Source of the DNA: an uncultured Oscillospiraceae bacterium
Lineage (GTDB): Bacteria > Bacillota > Clostridia > Oscillospirales > Ruminococcaceae
DNA: 5,372 nucleotides
NCBI GenBank assembly: GCA_900553955.1
Contig: USFO01000098.1
Location: forward strand, 1 to 5,372
Direction of reading: 5' to 3'
Below the pieces are notes generated by a model that was not told the DNA's origin, made no database searches, and saw nothing but the letters and a program-made list of their open reading frames with translations. Both the position numbers and the translations under genes were made by a program. Position 1 is the first letter of the stretch, and every line of letters begins with the position of its first letter. Positions 1-5,372 of this stretch are shown one piece after another.

Positions 1-295
1 TGCAGAACAAACGTTTTGCAAATGTAACAGGGGGTGATTTTTTTGAATATGAAAAACGGAGGTGAGTCCGAAATCCGGCGCTAACTAATTTTTACGGAAA
101 GAAAGCGAAACAACACGGCTTGCACGGCAAGCAAAAGGAAAAAGAAAAAACTAATGAAACTAAAATTTTATTGCTCCGAAACACAAAAACATCTCTGCAA
201 TGGTACGGCGATGGAATGACGAGTTCAAATACAATTAACCCGGTAAACTTTTTCCCGACAGTACAGTTCCCCGGACATTATTACAAAGTAGGCTA
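1..295. other. Left-edge stretch with no convincing gene
   Basis: This AT-rich stretch lies downstream of the lipoprotein gene and has no coding region I can support. It holds an imperfect 20-base inverted repeat at 1-20 (TGCAnAAC, four bases, GTTnTGCA). A Shine-Dalgarno-like AGGGGGTGA at 29-37 precedes a 13-codon TTG-started frame at 43-84. A second GGAGGTGA sits at 58-65, and a short hairpin (GCTTGC/GCAAGC) lies around 118-132. A frame starting with TTG at 120 and ending at 308 has no ribosome-binding site and runs into the lipoprotein gene from the opposite strand, so it is not called. I see no clear terminator for the lipoprotein gene here. Confidence 0.5.
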
Positions 296-1276
296 TTACG
301 GCGACTGAACTTTCTTTGATAGCTCGTCAAGAATTGCAAAATAGACATCGCTCAAACGATCGTCATATTCTTCAGGGCTTTCCGGGTAATAAAGGCGGCT
401 TGCATCTGCGGCGGTTTTTACGCCGACAAGATTGGTGTAAATAACACAGTAAGGCTCTTCATCCTCCGTATTTTCATAATAAGAAACCTTGTTTGAAATA
501 AACAGCGGACCATAGGTGCTCGTGGTAAAGCGTTCAATCGGAAGCAACTTAACGCTTTCCGCCGCTTCACGCATTCGGCGAATATGATCTTCGCTTATAA
601 CAGCCTGACCGCTGCCAACCGCGGTTATGACATATTCAACCTTTTTGGCAAAATCAAGGTCGCAGTCGTCGGGTAAAATATCGTAAAATTCATATGAAGA
701 AAAAGCTTCTGCCGGATATCCGTCACCCTGTGTCGGATAAAATTCGCCCTCAAGCCCGGAAACAATCTCCGATTCGCGGCAGGCAAGCGCTTCCATTGTG
801 TATTCACCGTTTTTTTCAATGCGGAACGTGCAGAAATCTCTGTCGGTTCCGTTATAAAGCTGGTATGTTGCGATGCTTCCGTAATAGGCGCATGGCTCCG
901 CCGAATAAAAGCTGCCATCGGTCATGGAAAGCACAAGCTGTGCGGATTCTTTTGAAAGAACAAACTCTCGCAAATCAGAAAAATCGGCTTGCACAGAAGC
1001 TTTCTTGCCCGGAGTAACAGAAGGAACATATTCCTTTTTGCTTTCCTCCGGCTCATTTTCATAAGGCTCATCCGGAATAATTATGCTTGAATTTTTACTT
1101 TCGTTTAAGGCACTTTGCTCACTGCTTTCCCCGCTGCTTTCGGCGGTGCTCACGCTCTCTCCGCTCCCGCCGTTGTTTTCTGCTCCGGCGGGAGTTTTTT
1201 CGCAGGCGGCAAGCGCCGTCAGCGCCATGAGCACCGCCATGAGCACGCAGAGCACGGATAAAATCTTTCTTTTCAT
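296..1276 (-). CDS. Secreted lipoprotein of unknown function
   Basis: The 326-residue product begins with a lipoprotein signal: MKRK, then a hydrophobic core (residues 5-23) and a lipobox L-A-A-C with the lipidated cysteine at position 25. It is therefore probably anchored on the outer face of the cell membrane. Residues 26-90 are a Ser/Glu/Gly/Pro-rich, probably disordered linker. The remaining ~235 residues look like a globular domain rich in Tyr and acidic residues, with five further cysteines (129, 149, 166, 205, 277). I do not recognise this domain. The frame is open 38 codons further upstream to an ATG at 1390, but that start would overlap glgB and bury the signal peptide. The start at 1276 has AAAGGAG at 1288-1294 and places the signal correctly. 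It lies 82 bases after glgB without a clear promoter or terminator between, so co-transcription is possible. The lipoprotein call is strong; the function is unknown. Confidence 0.88.
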   Translation of the reverse strand: MKRKILSVLCVLMAVLMALTALAACEKTPAGAENNGGSGESVSTAESSGESSEQSALNESKNSSIIIPDEPYENEPEESKKEYVPSVTPGKKASVQADFSDLREFVLSKESAQLVLSMTDGSFYSAEPCAYYGSIATYQLYNGTDRDFCTFRIEKNGEYTMEALACRESEIVSGLEGEFYPTQGDGYPAEAFSSYEFYDILPDDCDLDFAKKVEYVITAVGSGQAVISEDHIRRMREAAESVKLLPIERFTTSTYGPLFISNKVSYYENTEDEEPYCVIYTNLVGVKTAADASRLYYPESPEEYDDRLSDVYFAILDELSKKVQSP

Positions 1277-1287
1277 TTTTGAGCACG

Positions 1288-1294
1288 CTCCTTT
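1288..1294 (-). promoter_or_regulatory. Ribosome-binding site deciding the lipoprotein start
   Basis: On the minus strand AAAGGAG lies with its GGAG 11 bases before the ATG at 1276. This spacing is a little long but acceptable. It supports the internal ATG, which opens directly into a lipoprotein signal peptide, over the in-frame ATG at 1390 that lies inside the end of glgB. Confidence 0.7.
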
Positions 1295-1358
1295 ATGAAA
1301 AATCAGGGTGCGGCGCGGCGCATTTTTATAAGTTGAGCACGGGCGCGTCGGCTTTGCG

Positions 1359-3362
1359 TTATCTGTAAATCCTCTTATAAATGACGGCACAGCGGGGCGG
1401 AAGGTCGATGCTCACCGCGGCGGGTTGACCGCAGATTTCCTGCGGTACAGGGACAAAATTCGCCGCGGTCGCTTCGGCGGCGACTGCCGCAGTGCCTGGC
1501 TCGGCAGCGTTCGCTGCCGGCGCTTTGGCGTAAGCCTCGGCGGCTGCCGCCGAAAGCGGCTTCGCCGTAAGCGCGGCGGGAAGCACCGCGCCCTCGCCGC
1601 CAAACTGTTCGTCGTCGGAGGACAAAATAAGCTGCCAACGGCTGCCCTCCGGCACGCCGACGGTGAAATTCAGGTTCGGGTTCGGACAAAAGCTGAAAAA
1701 GCAGAGCAGCTCGCCGGAGGAGTCAGTGCGGCGCAGCGCCACGGCGTTGCGCCCTGCCTCGTCGCAGCTTGCCCACGCGAAATTATTCCAGCCCTCCGGC
1801 TCGTTCCAAAGCTCCTTGCGGGTGAGGTACAGGCGGTTCAGGACGCGGACGAATTTTTGCAGCTTTTCGTGCTTTTCGTACTGCAAAAGCAGCCAGTCGA
1901 TTTCCCTGTCCTCGTCCCATTCGATGAACTGCCCGAATTCCTGCCCCATAAAGAGCAGTTTTTTGCCGGGGTAGCAGGTCATATAGGCGAAAAGCGTCTT
2001 TATTCCGTCGAACTTCTCCTCGTAATTGCCGGGGAGCTTGTTTATGAGGGATTTTTTGCCGTGAACGACCTCGTCGTGAGAGAGGGGGAGTATGTAGCTT
2101 TCGGAGAAGGCGTACACCAGCCCGAAGGTGAGCTTATCGTGGTTGTAGGCGCGGAAAACCGGGTCGAGGGACATATAGGCGAGGGTGTCGTTCATCCAAC
2201 CCATATTCCACTTGAATGTGAAGCCCAGTCCGCGGCCGCCGGACTTTGTGACCTCCGGCCATGCGGTGGATTCCTCGGCTATCATCATAACGCCGGGGTA
2301 GCTTTCGGCAACGGCGGCGTTCAGGGAACGGAGCAGGGAAACGGCTTCGAGGTTTTCCCGCCCGCCGAAGCGGTTGCGTTCCCAGTTTTGACCCTGCCTG
2401 CCGTAATCCCGATAGAGCATGGAGCTTACCGCGTCGGCGCGGATGCCGTCTATGTGGTACTGTTCGAGCCAGTACATGGCGGAGGATATGAGGAAGCAGC
2501 GAACCTCGCTGCGGCCGAAGTCAAAGACCTTTGTTCCCCATTCCGGGCGTTCGCCCATAAGGGGATTTTTGTATTCGTAGCAGGGCGCGCCGTCAAAATC
2601 CGCAAGGCCGTAGGAATCCTTGGGGAAGTGGGCGGGAACCCAGTCCATAATAACGCCTATGCCCTTTTGGTGCATAAGGTCGACGAAGTACATGAAGTCC
2701 TCCGGCGCGCCGTAGCGGGAGGTGGGGGCGAAATATCCGAGGCACTGGTAGCCCCATGAACCGTCAAAGGGGTATTCCGTCACGGGCATAAGCTCGATAT
2801 GGGTGTAGCCCATATTGAGAACGTATTCGGAAAGCTCCTCGGCGGTTTTGCGGTAGTCGAAGAAGCTGCCGTCGGGGTAGCGCCGCCATGCGCCGAGGTG
2901 AACCTCGTAAATATTCAAAGGGCGGGCGCGCATATCCGTTTCCCGCCGAGCCGCCATCCATGCGCCGTCGTTCCATGTATATTCCGGGGAATACACAATA
3001 GAGGCGGTGGCGGGGCGGGTCTCGTTGTGGAAAGCGTAGGGGTCGGCCTTGAGCAGAACCGAGCCTTTTTTTGTGGTTACGGCGAACTTATAAAGCTCCC
3101 CTGCGCCGACGTTGGGAACGAAGCGTTCCCAAACGCCGCCGTCGCTGACCTTTTCCATGGGGTCTGCACAGGCGTTCCAGTCGTTCCAGCCGCCGCAGAC
3201 GGCGACGGCGGCGGCGTTTGGCGCCCACACGCGGAACACCACGCCGGAAACGCGCCCGACTTTAGTTATATGCGCCCCGAGGAACTCATATGAGCGGGCG
3301 TTGCTGCCCTGGTGGAACAAATAAATCGGAACATCAAGCTCGTTTTTCTTTTTTGCACCCAT
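1359..3362 (-). CDS. glgB: 1,4-alpha-glucan (glycogen) branching enzyme, GH13
   Basis: This cytoplasmic enzyme cuts alpha-1,4-glucan chains and rejoins them as alpha-1,6 branches during glycogen synthesis. The 667 residues show a short N-terminus and one CBM48-type module (about 25-130, with RVWAPNA and GGWNDWN). The GH13 (alpha/beta)8 catalytic domain follows (about 150-500), then a C-terminal beta domain. Visible GH13 motifs are DWVPAH (240-245), GIRADAV with nucleophile D310, IAEES with acid/base E363, and LSHDEVVHGKKS with D430. All three catalytic acids are present. No extra N-terminal N1 domain is present, unlike the E. coli enzyme. The start is fixed by GGAGG seven bases upstream and a good promoter. 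Residues about 598-635 form an alanine-rich stretch in the C-terminal domain where relatives usually have a short linker. No glgA, glgC or glgP is in view. Assignment is very secure. Confidence 0.97.
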   Translation of the reverse strand: MGAKKKNELDVPIYLFHQGSNARSYEFLGAHITKVGRVSGVVFRVWAPNAAAVAVCGGWNDWNACADPMEKVSDGGVWERFVPNVGAGELYKFAVTTKKGSVLLKADPYAFHNETRPATASIVYSPEYTWNDGAWMAARRETDMRARPLNIYEVHLGAWRRYPDGSFFDYRKTAEELSEYVLNMGYTHIELMPVTEYPFDGSWGYQCLGYFAPTSRYGAPEDFMYFVDLMHQKGIGVIMDWVPAHFPKDSYGLADFDGAPCYEYKNPLMGERPEWGTKVFDFGRSEVRCFLISSAMYWLEQYHIDGIRADAVSSMLYRDYGRQGQNWERNRFGGRENLEAVSLLRSLNAAVAESYPGVMMIAEESTAWPEVTKSGGRGLGFTFKWNMGWMNDTLAYMSLDPVFRAYNHDKLTFGLVYAFSESYILPLSHDEVVHGKKSLINKLPGNYEEKFDGIKTLFAYMTCYPGKKLLFMGQEFGQFIEWDEDREIDWLLLQYEKHEKLQKFVRVLNRLYLTRKELWNEPEGWNNFAWASCDEAGRNAVALRRTDSSGELLCFFSFCPNPNLNFTVGVPEGSRWQLILSSDDEQFGGEGAVLPAALTAKPLSAAAAEAYAKAPAANAAEPGTAAVAAEATAANFVPVPQEICGQPAAVSIDLPPRCAVIYKRIYR
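1458..1571 (-). other. Alanine-rich insertion in GlgB C-terminal domain
   Basis: Codons for residues about 598-635 of GlgB encode a run dominated by alanine with a few Pro, Glu and Lys. It lies between the conserved FGG region (587-589) and the last strands ending in LPPRCAVIYKR. The DNA is very GC-rich with GCN codon runs and contains a perfect inverted repeat (CGGCAGCG, two bases, CGCTGCCG, at 1502-1519). This may be a flexible loop that grew by triplet slippage. The reading frame stays open and the conserved end of the protein follows, so it is not a disruption. Confidence 0.6.
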
Positions 3363-3398
3363 GAAAAGCCCTCCTTTGCGGAAAGTATCTCTTATTAC

Positions 3399-3427
3399 AT
3401 TTTAACAAATTTTATTCCCATTTTCAA
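3399..3427 (-). promoter_or_regulatory. Sigma-A-type promoter for glgB
   Basis: On the minus strand TTGAAA (3422-3427) is followed by a 17-base spacer and TAAAAT (3399-3404). The spacer ends in TGT, giving an extended -10 (TGn). Transcription would start near 3392, leaving a leader of about 30 bases before the glgB ATG. GGAGG lies at 3370-3374, seven bases before the start codon. I see no operator or riboswitch in the leader. Confidence 0.7.
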
Positions 3428-3477
3428 TAATCATAAATGTAGAAATTACAAAGCCGCTTTTGTGCAGAGTGAACAAA

Positions 3478-3505
3478 ATTAGTGTGCAGTGATTAGTGGG
3501 CAGCG
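3478..3505. repeat. Imperfect 14-base tandem repeat
   Basis: Two adjacent copies, ATTAGTGTGCAGTG (3478-3491) and ATTAGTGGGCAGCG (3492-3505), differ at two positions. A related TGTGCAG occurs just before at 3461-3467, and TAGTGCG follows at 3511-3517. The repeat abuts the structured element to its right and may be part of the same dispersed intergenic sequence. Confidence 0.6.
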
Positions 3506-3510
3506 GCCGG

Positions 3511-3600
3511 TAGTGCGAAGTGCGGAGAGCAAAGCTGAGCGCGGAGTCAAATCCGCGACAGCGCCGCACCCTTTGCTACTACAGATCCGACAGCGGCGAG
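3511..3600. other. GC-rich foldable intergenic element
   Basis: This stretch between glgB and the zinc-ribbon gene is much more GC-rich than the sequence on its left and is dense in complementary segments. A central hairpin pairs CGCGGA (3540-3545) with TCCGCG (3552-3557) around a six-base loop and is extended by GCTG/CAGC (3534-3537 with 3559-3562). Two outer pairings are possible: GTGCGG (3520-3525) with CCGCAC (3564-3569), and AGCAAAG (3528-3534) with CTTTGCT (3571-3577). These cross each other, so they are either alternatives or a pseudoknot. I see no coding capacity. It could be a dispersed repeat or a structured RNA. It resembles no known family that I can name. Confidence 0.45.
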
Positions 3601-3613
3601 GCAGATGAAAACG

Positions 3614-3642
3614 AAAAAAAGCCCCCGAAAGGGAGCTTTTTT
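3614..3642 (-). terminator. Intrinsic terminator of the zinc-ribbon gene
   Basis: GCCCCC (3621-3626) pairs with GGGAGC (3631-3636) around a four-base loop, with one G-T pair. The stem is flanked by seven A on the left and six T on the right. On the minus strand it follows the stop codon by about 25 bases and ends in a T-run. The symmetric A/T flanks mean it could work in both directions. Confidence 0.85.
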
Positions 3643-3666
3643 CGTATGGTTTGTATTCCTTATGTA

Positions 3667-4125
3667 TCAGTTCCAATGAAGGATGGTGTATTTGCCGACG
3701 ATGGGGAGGTCAACGGCTTTGCCTTTGCAGGCGCGGACGATACCCATAATCACAAATACAATGTACATAATCGCGCCGACGCCGCTGACAATCCAGCCGA
3801 GCACCGGAATGATGGCAACAACCGTGCAGATGACAATAAAAATGTCAAGCATAAGCACCTGGTTGAGATGGTAACGCAGGAATTTGGAGTTCGGTTCCGC
3901 AAGAAGACCAAGAATGCCGAAAAGGAAGCTGAGATAGCAAAGCGCAGAGAGATATTTGGTGCGCTCGATATCCTCGGAATCAATTTCAGCGGTGTGGTCG
4001 GCGGGGTTTACATAAGCAGCCTGCTGTTGATAGGGCGCAGCGGCGGGTGCTACCGGAGCACCGCAGTTGGGGCAGAAGTTTTCTCCGTCCGGAACGTTGG
4101 AGCCGCATCTGGTACAAAATGCCAT
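3667..4125 (-). CDS. Zinc-ribbon membrane protein (DUF4870-like)
   Basis: The 152-residue protein begins with a small zinc ribbon: CTRC (C4, C7) and CPNC (C18, C21), which should bind one zinc ion. A Pro/Ala/Gln-rich linker (about 24-45) follows, then a membrane part. Hydrophobic segments lie at about 57-76, 89-108 and 110-131. The first pair is joined by a loop with FLRYHLNQ (R84, H86, Q89), and the protein ends in a Lys- and Gly-containing tail. This resembles the DUF4870/Tic20-like small membrane family, known in part as fusions to zinc ribbons and of unknown function. The ribbon would lie in the cytoplasm. The ATG at 4125 has GGAGG eight bases upstream. The gene follows the aldolase by 47 bases and has its own likely promoter and terminator. 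The architecture is clear; the role is unknown. Confidence 0.9.
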   Translation of the reverse strand: MAFCTRCGSNVPDGENFCPNCGAPVAPAAAPYQQQAAYVNPADHTAEIDSEDIERTKYLSALCYLSFLFGILGLLAEPNSKFLRYHLNQVLMLDIFIVICTVVAIIPVLGWIVSGVGAIMYIVFVIMGIVRACKGKAVDLPIVGKYTILHWN

Positions 4126-4172
4126 TGATAATTCCTCCTTATAAACAGGTAAATTATATTTTTGTTCCCTGA

Positions 4173-5234
4173 TTACGCTTCTATTATACTCTTAACAAGA
4201 CCAAAACACAACTGTTTTATCATCCAGGCAGAAAAATCTTCAACAGCTTCGTCCGTTGTCGCCCAGCTTGTTACTATGCGAATGACGGCACGACCGTCCG
4301 GCAGAGTTTGGTCGATGTTGCAGCTGTATTTTTCGTGGGCTTCGGCTGCAAGCTCCGGCGGAAGAATAATGAAAAGCTGGTTGCTTTGGGGCTTTGAATA
4401 AAACTCAAAGCCGCTTTGTTCAACCGCCTCCGCGATTTTTGCCGCAGCGGCGTTGGCGTGCTTTGCCATTTCAAAATAAAGCCCGTCGCGAAGCGCTTCC
4501 TCGAACTGGATTCCCACAACGAAGCCCTTGGCAAGCATAAAGCCCTTCTGCTTGATTATCCAGCGCAGATGATCCTGCATTTCCCTGTTCTGCATAACCA
4601 GCGCTTCACCGAGGAGCAGACCGTTTTTGGTTCCGCCTATGCAGAAGGCGTCGCAGAGCGCCGCAAGGTCGGCAAGGGAAACGTCGTTTTCCTCTGCCAT
4701 AAGCGCGGAGCCGAGGCGTGCGCCGTCAACATAAAGATAGAGGTTATTTTCGCGGCAGAATGCAGAAAGTGCGGAAAGCTCCGCCTTTGAATACAGCGTG
4801 CCGGTTTCGGTGGTCTGGGAAATATACACAAGCTTTGGAACGACCATATGCTCGCTTGCGTGGCGGCGGAGCACATCGGCAACTCCAGCGGTGGTGAGCT
4901 TTCCGTCCGGACCGGCGGGCACCTCGATAACCTTGTGGCCGGAATATTCGATGGCACCGGTTTCGTGAACGTTGATATGACCGGAAGAAGCGCAGACGGC
5001 GGCTTCATACGGGTTGCGCAGCAGCGCGCAGACCGCAAGCACGTTTGTGGGAGTGCCGCCGCCCACAAAAACAACGCCGGAATCGCTTTGGCAGAGTCCG
5101 CGAATCATATCCGCGGCGGCGGCGGAGTGCTTGTCCATGCCATAGGCGGCGTTTTGCTCGCCGGAGAAGGTACAAAGCGCCTTGAATATGTCGGGGTGTG
5201 CCCCCTCGGAGTAATCGTTCTTAAAGCTGTACAT
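4173..5234 (-). CDS. Threonine-aldolase-family PLP-dependent enzyme
   Basis: The 353-residue protein is a fold-type I pyridoxal-phosphate enzyme of the beta-eliminating lyase/low-specificity threonine aldolase family (LtaE-like). It probably cleaves L-threonine or allo-threonine, or a related beta-hydroxy amino acid, to glycine and an aldehyde in the cytoplasm. Visible features are an N-terminal FKNDYSEGAHP (RSDT-type position), GGGTPTN (58-64) for phosphate binding, and H86, the likely PLP-stacking histidine. YVDGAR follows (D170, R173), then GGTKNG with the probable Schiff-base lysine K203, and AVIRIVTSW with R319 near the end for substrate carboxylate binding. Where E. coli LtaE has a second active-site histidine (H126), this protein appears to have E143 in SQTTETG. 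Length is normal for the family. The start has GGAGG ten bases upstream. Family membership is secure, but the true substrate is uncertain. Confidence 0.9.
   Translation of the reverse strand: MYSFKNDYSEGAHPDIFKALCTFSGEQNAAYGMDKHSAAAADMIRGLCQSDSGVVFVGGGTPTNVLAVCALLRNPYEAAVCASSGHINVHETGAIEYSGHKVIEVPAGPDGKLTTAGVADVLRRHASEHMVVPKLVYISQTTETGTLYSKAELSALSAFCRENNLYLYVDGARLGSALMAEENDVSLADLAALCDAFCIGGTKNGLLLGEALVMQNREMQDHLRWIIKQKGFMLAKGFVVGIQFEEALRDGLYFEMAKHANAAAAKIAEAVEQSGFEFYSKPQSNQLFIILPPELAAEAHEKYSCNIDQTLPDGRAVIRIVTSWATTDEAVEDFSAWMIKQLCFGLVKSIIEA
4183..4211 (-). promoter_or_regulatory. Promoter for zinc-ribbon gene inside aldolase 3' end
   Basis: On the minus strand a perfect TATAAT (4183-4188) lies 17 bases after TTGTGT (4206-4211), a weak -35 match. 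Both boxes lie within the last codons of the aldolase gene. Transcription would start near 4176, about 50 bases before the zinc-ribbon ATG. A second TATAAT at 4153-4158 has no recognisable -35 at proper distance. Confidence 0.5.
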
Positions 5235-5283
5235 TTTTGAAGTTCCTCCGTAACAAAATACTGTTTAAGTAAAACTAAATTTA

Positions 5284-5292
5284 AGTATAGCA
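5284..5292 (-). promoter_or_regulatory. Extended -10 promoter for the aldolase gene
   Basis: On the minus strand TGC directly precedes TATACT (5284-5289), forming an extended -10 (TGnTATACT). No good -35 is seen at 16-18 bases; the best is TTCCAC. The extended -10 may compensate. The start of transcription would be near 5277, about 40 bases before the ATG. It lies just downstream of the hairpin terminator at the window edge, as expected for a fresh transcription unit. Confidence 0.5.
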
Positions 5293-5323
5293 CAATGTGT
5301 CCCCGAGTGGAATACGTTTTTTC

Positions 5324-5372
5324 AAAAAAAGCACCGTCCTTTCTGCTGATATCAGCATTATGGACGGTGCTT
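5324..5372 (-). terminator. Intrinsic terminator of a gene beyond the right edge
   Basis: An 11-base perfect stem pairs AAGCACCGTCC (5329-5339) with GGACGGTGCTT (5362-5372). A further perfect 14-base palindrome, TGCTGATATCAGCA (5344-5357), sits in its loop. On the minus strand the stem runs into seven T (5324-5330), as expected for a terminator of a minus-strand gene lying to the right. The plus strand would need a T-run beyond 5372, which cannot be seen. Confidence 0.8.

Noticed and set aside
1..20. Catabolite-responsive (CcpA) element in the edge inverted repeat
   Set aside because: The repeat has one base too many between TGC and CG to fit the cre consensus.
120..308. 62-codon plus-strand frame starting with TTG
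   Set aside because: There is no ribosome-binding site, the composition is of low complexity, and its end overlaps the lipoprotein gene from the opposite strand.
1298..1330. Possible terminator between glgB and the lipoprotein gene
   Set aside because: A-run and T-run flanks are present, but only about four bases pair (TGCG/CGCA) and the rest of the stem does not match.
1277..1390. Upstream ATG (1390) as the lipoprotein start
   Set aside because: It would add 38 residues in front of a clear signal peptide and overlap the end of glgB. The ATG at 1276 has its own AAAGGAG.
1425..2759. Long open frame (444 codons) on the plus strand opposite glgB
   Set aside because: It lies wholly antisense to a gene with full GH13 motifs, has no recognisable domain, and is explained by the GC-rich codon pattern of glgB.
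3540..3557. T-arm-like hairpin that might mark a tRNA
   Set aside because: The loop is six bases rather than seven, and no anticodon arm, D arm or acceptor stem can be built around it.
3520..4128. 202-codon plus-strand frame across the intergenic element and the zinc-ribbon gene
   Set aside because: It runs through the structured element and the terminator and then antisense to a convincing gene. Nothing in its translation looks like a protein domain.
5291..5299. Short palindrome CACA-A-TGTG next to the aldolase promoter as an operator
   Set aside because: Four-base half-sites are too short to separate from chance without further copies.

Overview
The window looks like a piece of a Clostridia (Bacillota) chromosome, probably a gut Oscillospiraceae/Ruminococcaceae-type organism. 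This is inferred from strong GGAGG ribosome-binding sites at sensible spacing before every gene, AT-rich intergenic regions with sigma-A-like promoters, a Gram-positive-style lipoprotein, and a zinc-ribbon membrane protein of a kind common in that group. Coding DNA is visibly more GC-rich than the intergenic DNA, especially in glgB. No mobile element, CRISPR array, tRNA or rRNA was found.

All four supported genes lie on the minus strand, so transcription runs right to left. At the right edge (5324-5372) a strong hairpin followed by a T-run on the minus strand appears to end transcription of a gene outside the window. An extended -10 promoter follows at about 5284-5292. It drives a PLP-dependent, threonine-aldolase-family enzyme (4173-5234). 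Its 3' end carries a promoter-like sequence (4183-4211) for the next gene, a 152-residue protein with an N-terminal zinc ribbon and membrane segments (3667-4125). A good intrinsic terminator (3614-3642) closes that unit.

The 304-base gap between the zinc-ribbon gene and glgB holds three things: the terminator, a GC-rich foldable element with an imperfect tandem repeat (3478-3600), and a well-formed sigma-A promoter (3399-3427). That promoter should drive glgB, the glycogen branching enzyme (1359-3362). GlgB has complete GH13 catalytic motifs and an unusual alanine-rich stretch near its C-terminus. A secreted lipoprotein of unknown function (296-1276) follows 82 bases downstream with no convincing terminator or promoter between, so the two may be co-transcribed. 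No other glycogen gene is visible.

The leftmost 295 bases hold no convincing gene. They contain an imperfect inverted repeat, two Shine-Dalgarno-like sequences and a very short reading frame. The genes mostly look like ordinary metabolism and cell-envelope functions. The item most worth a second look is the structured intergenic element at 3478-3600.
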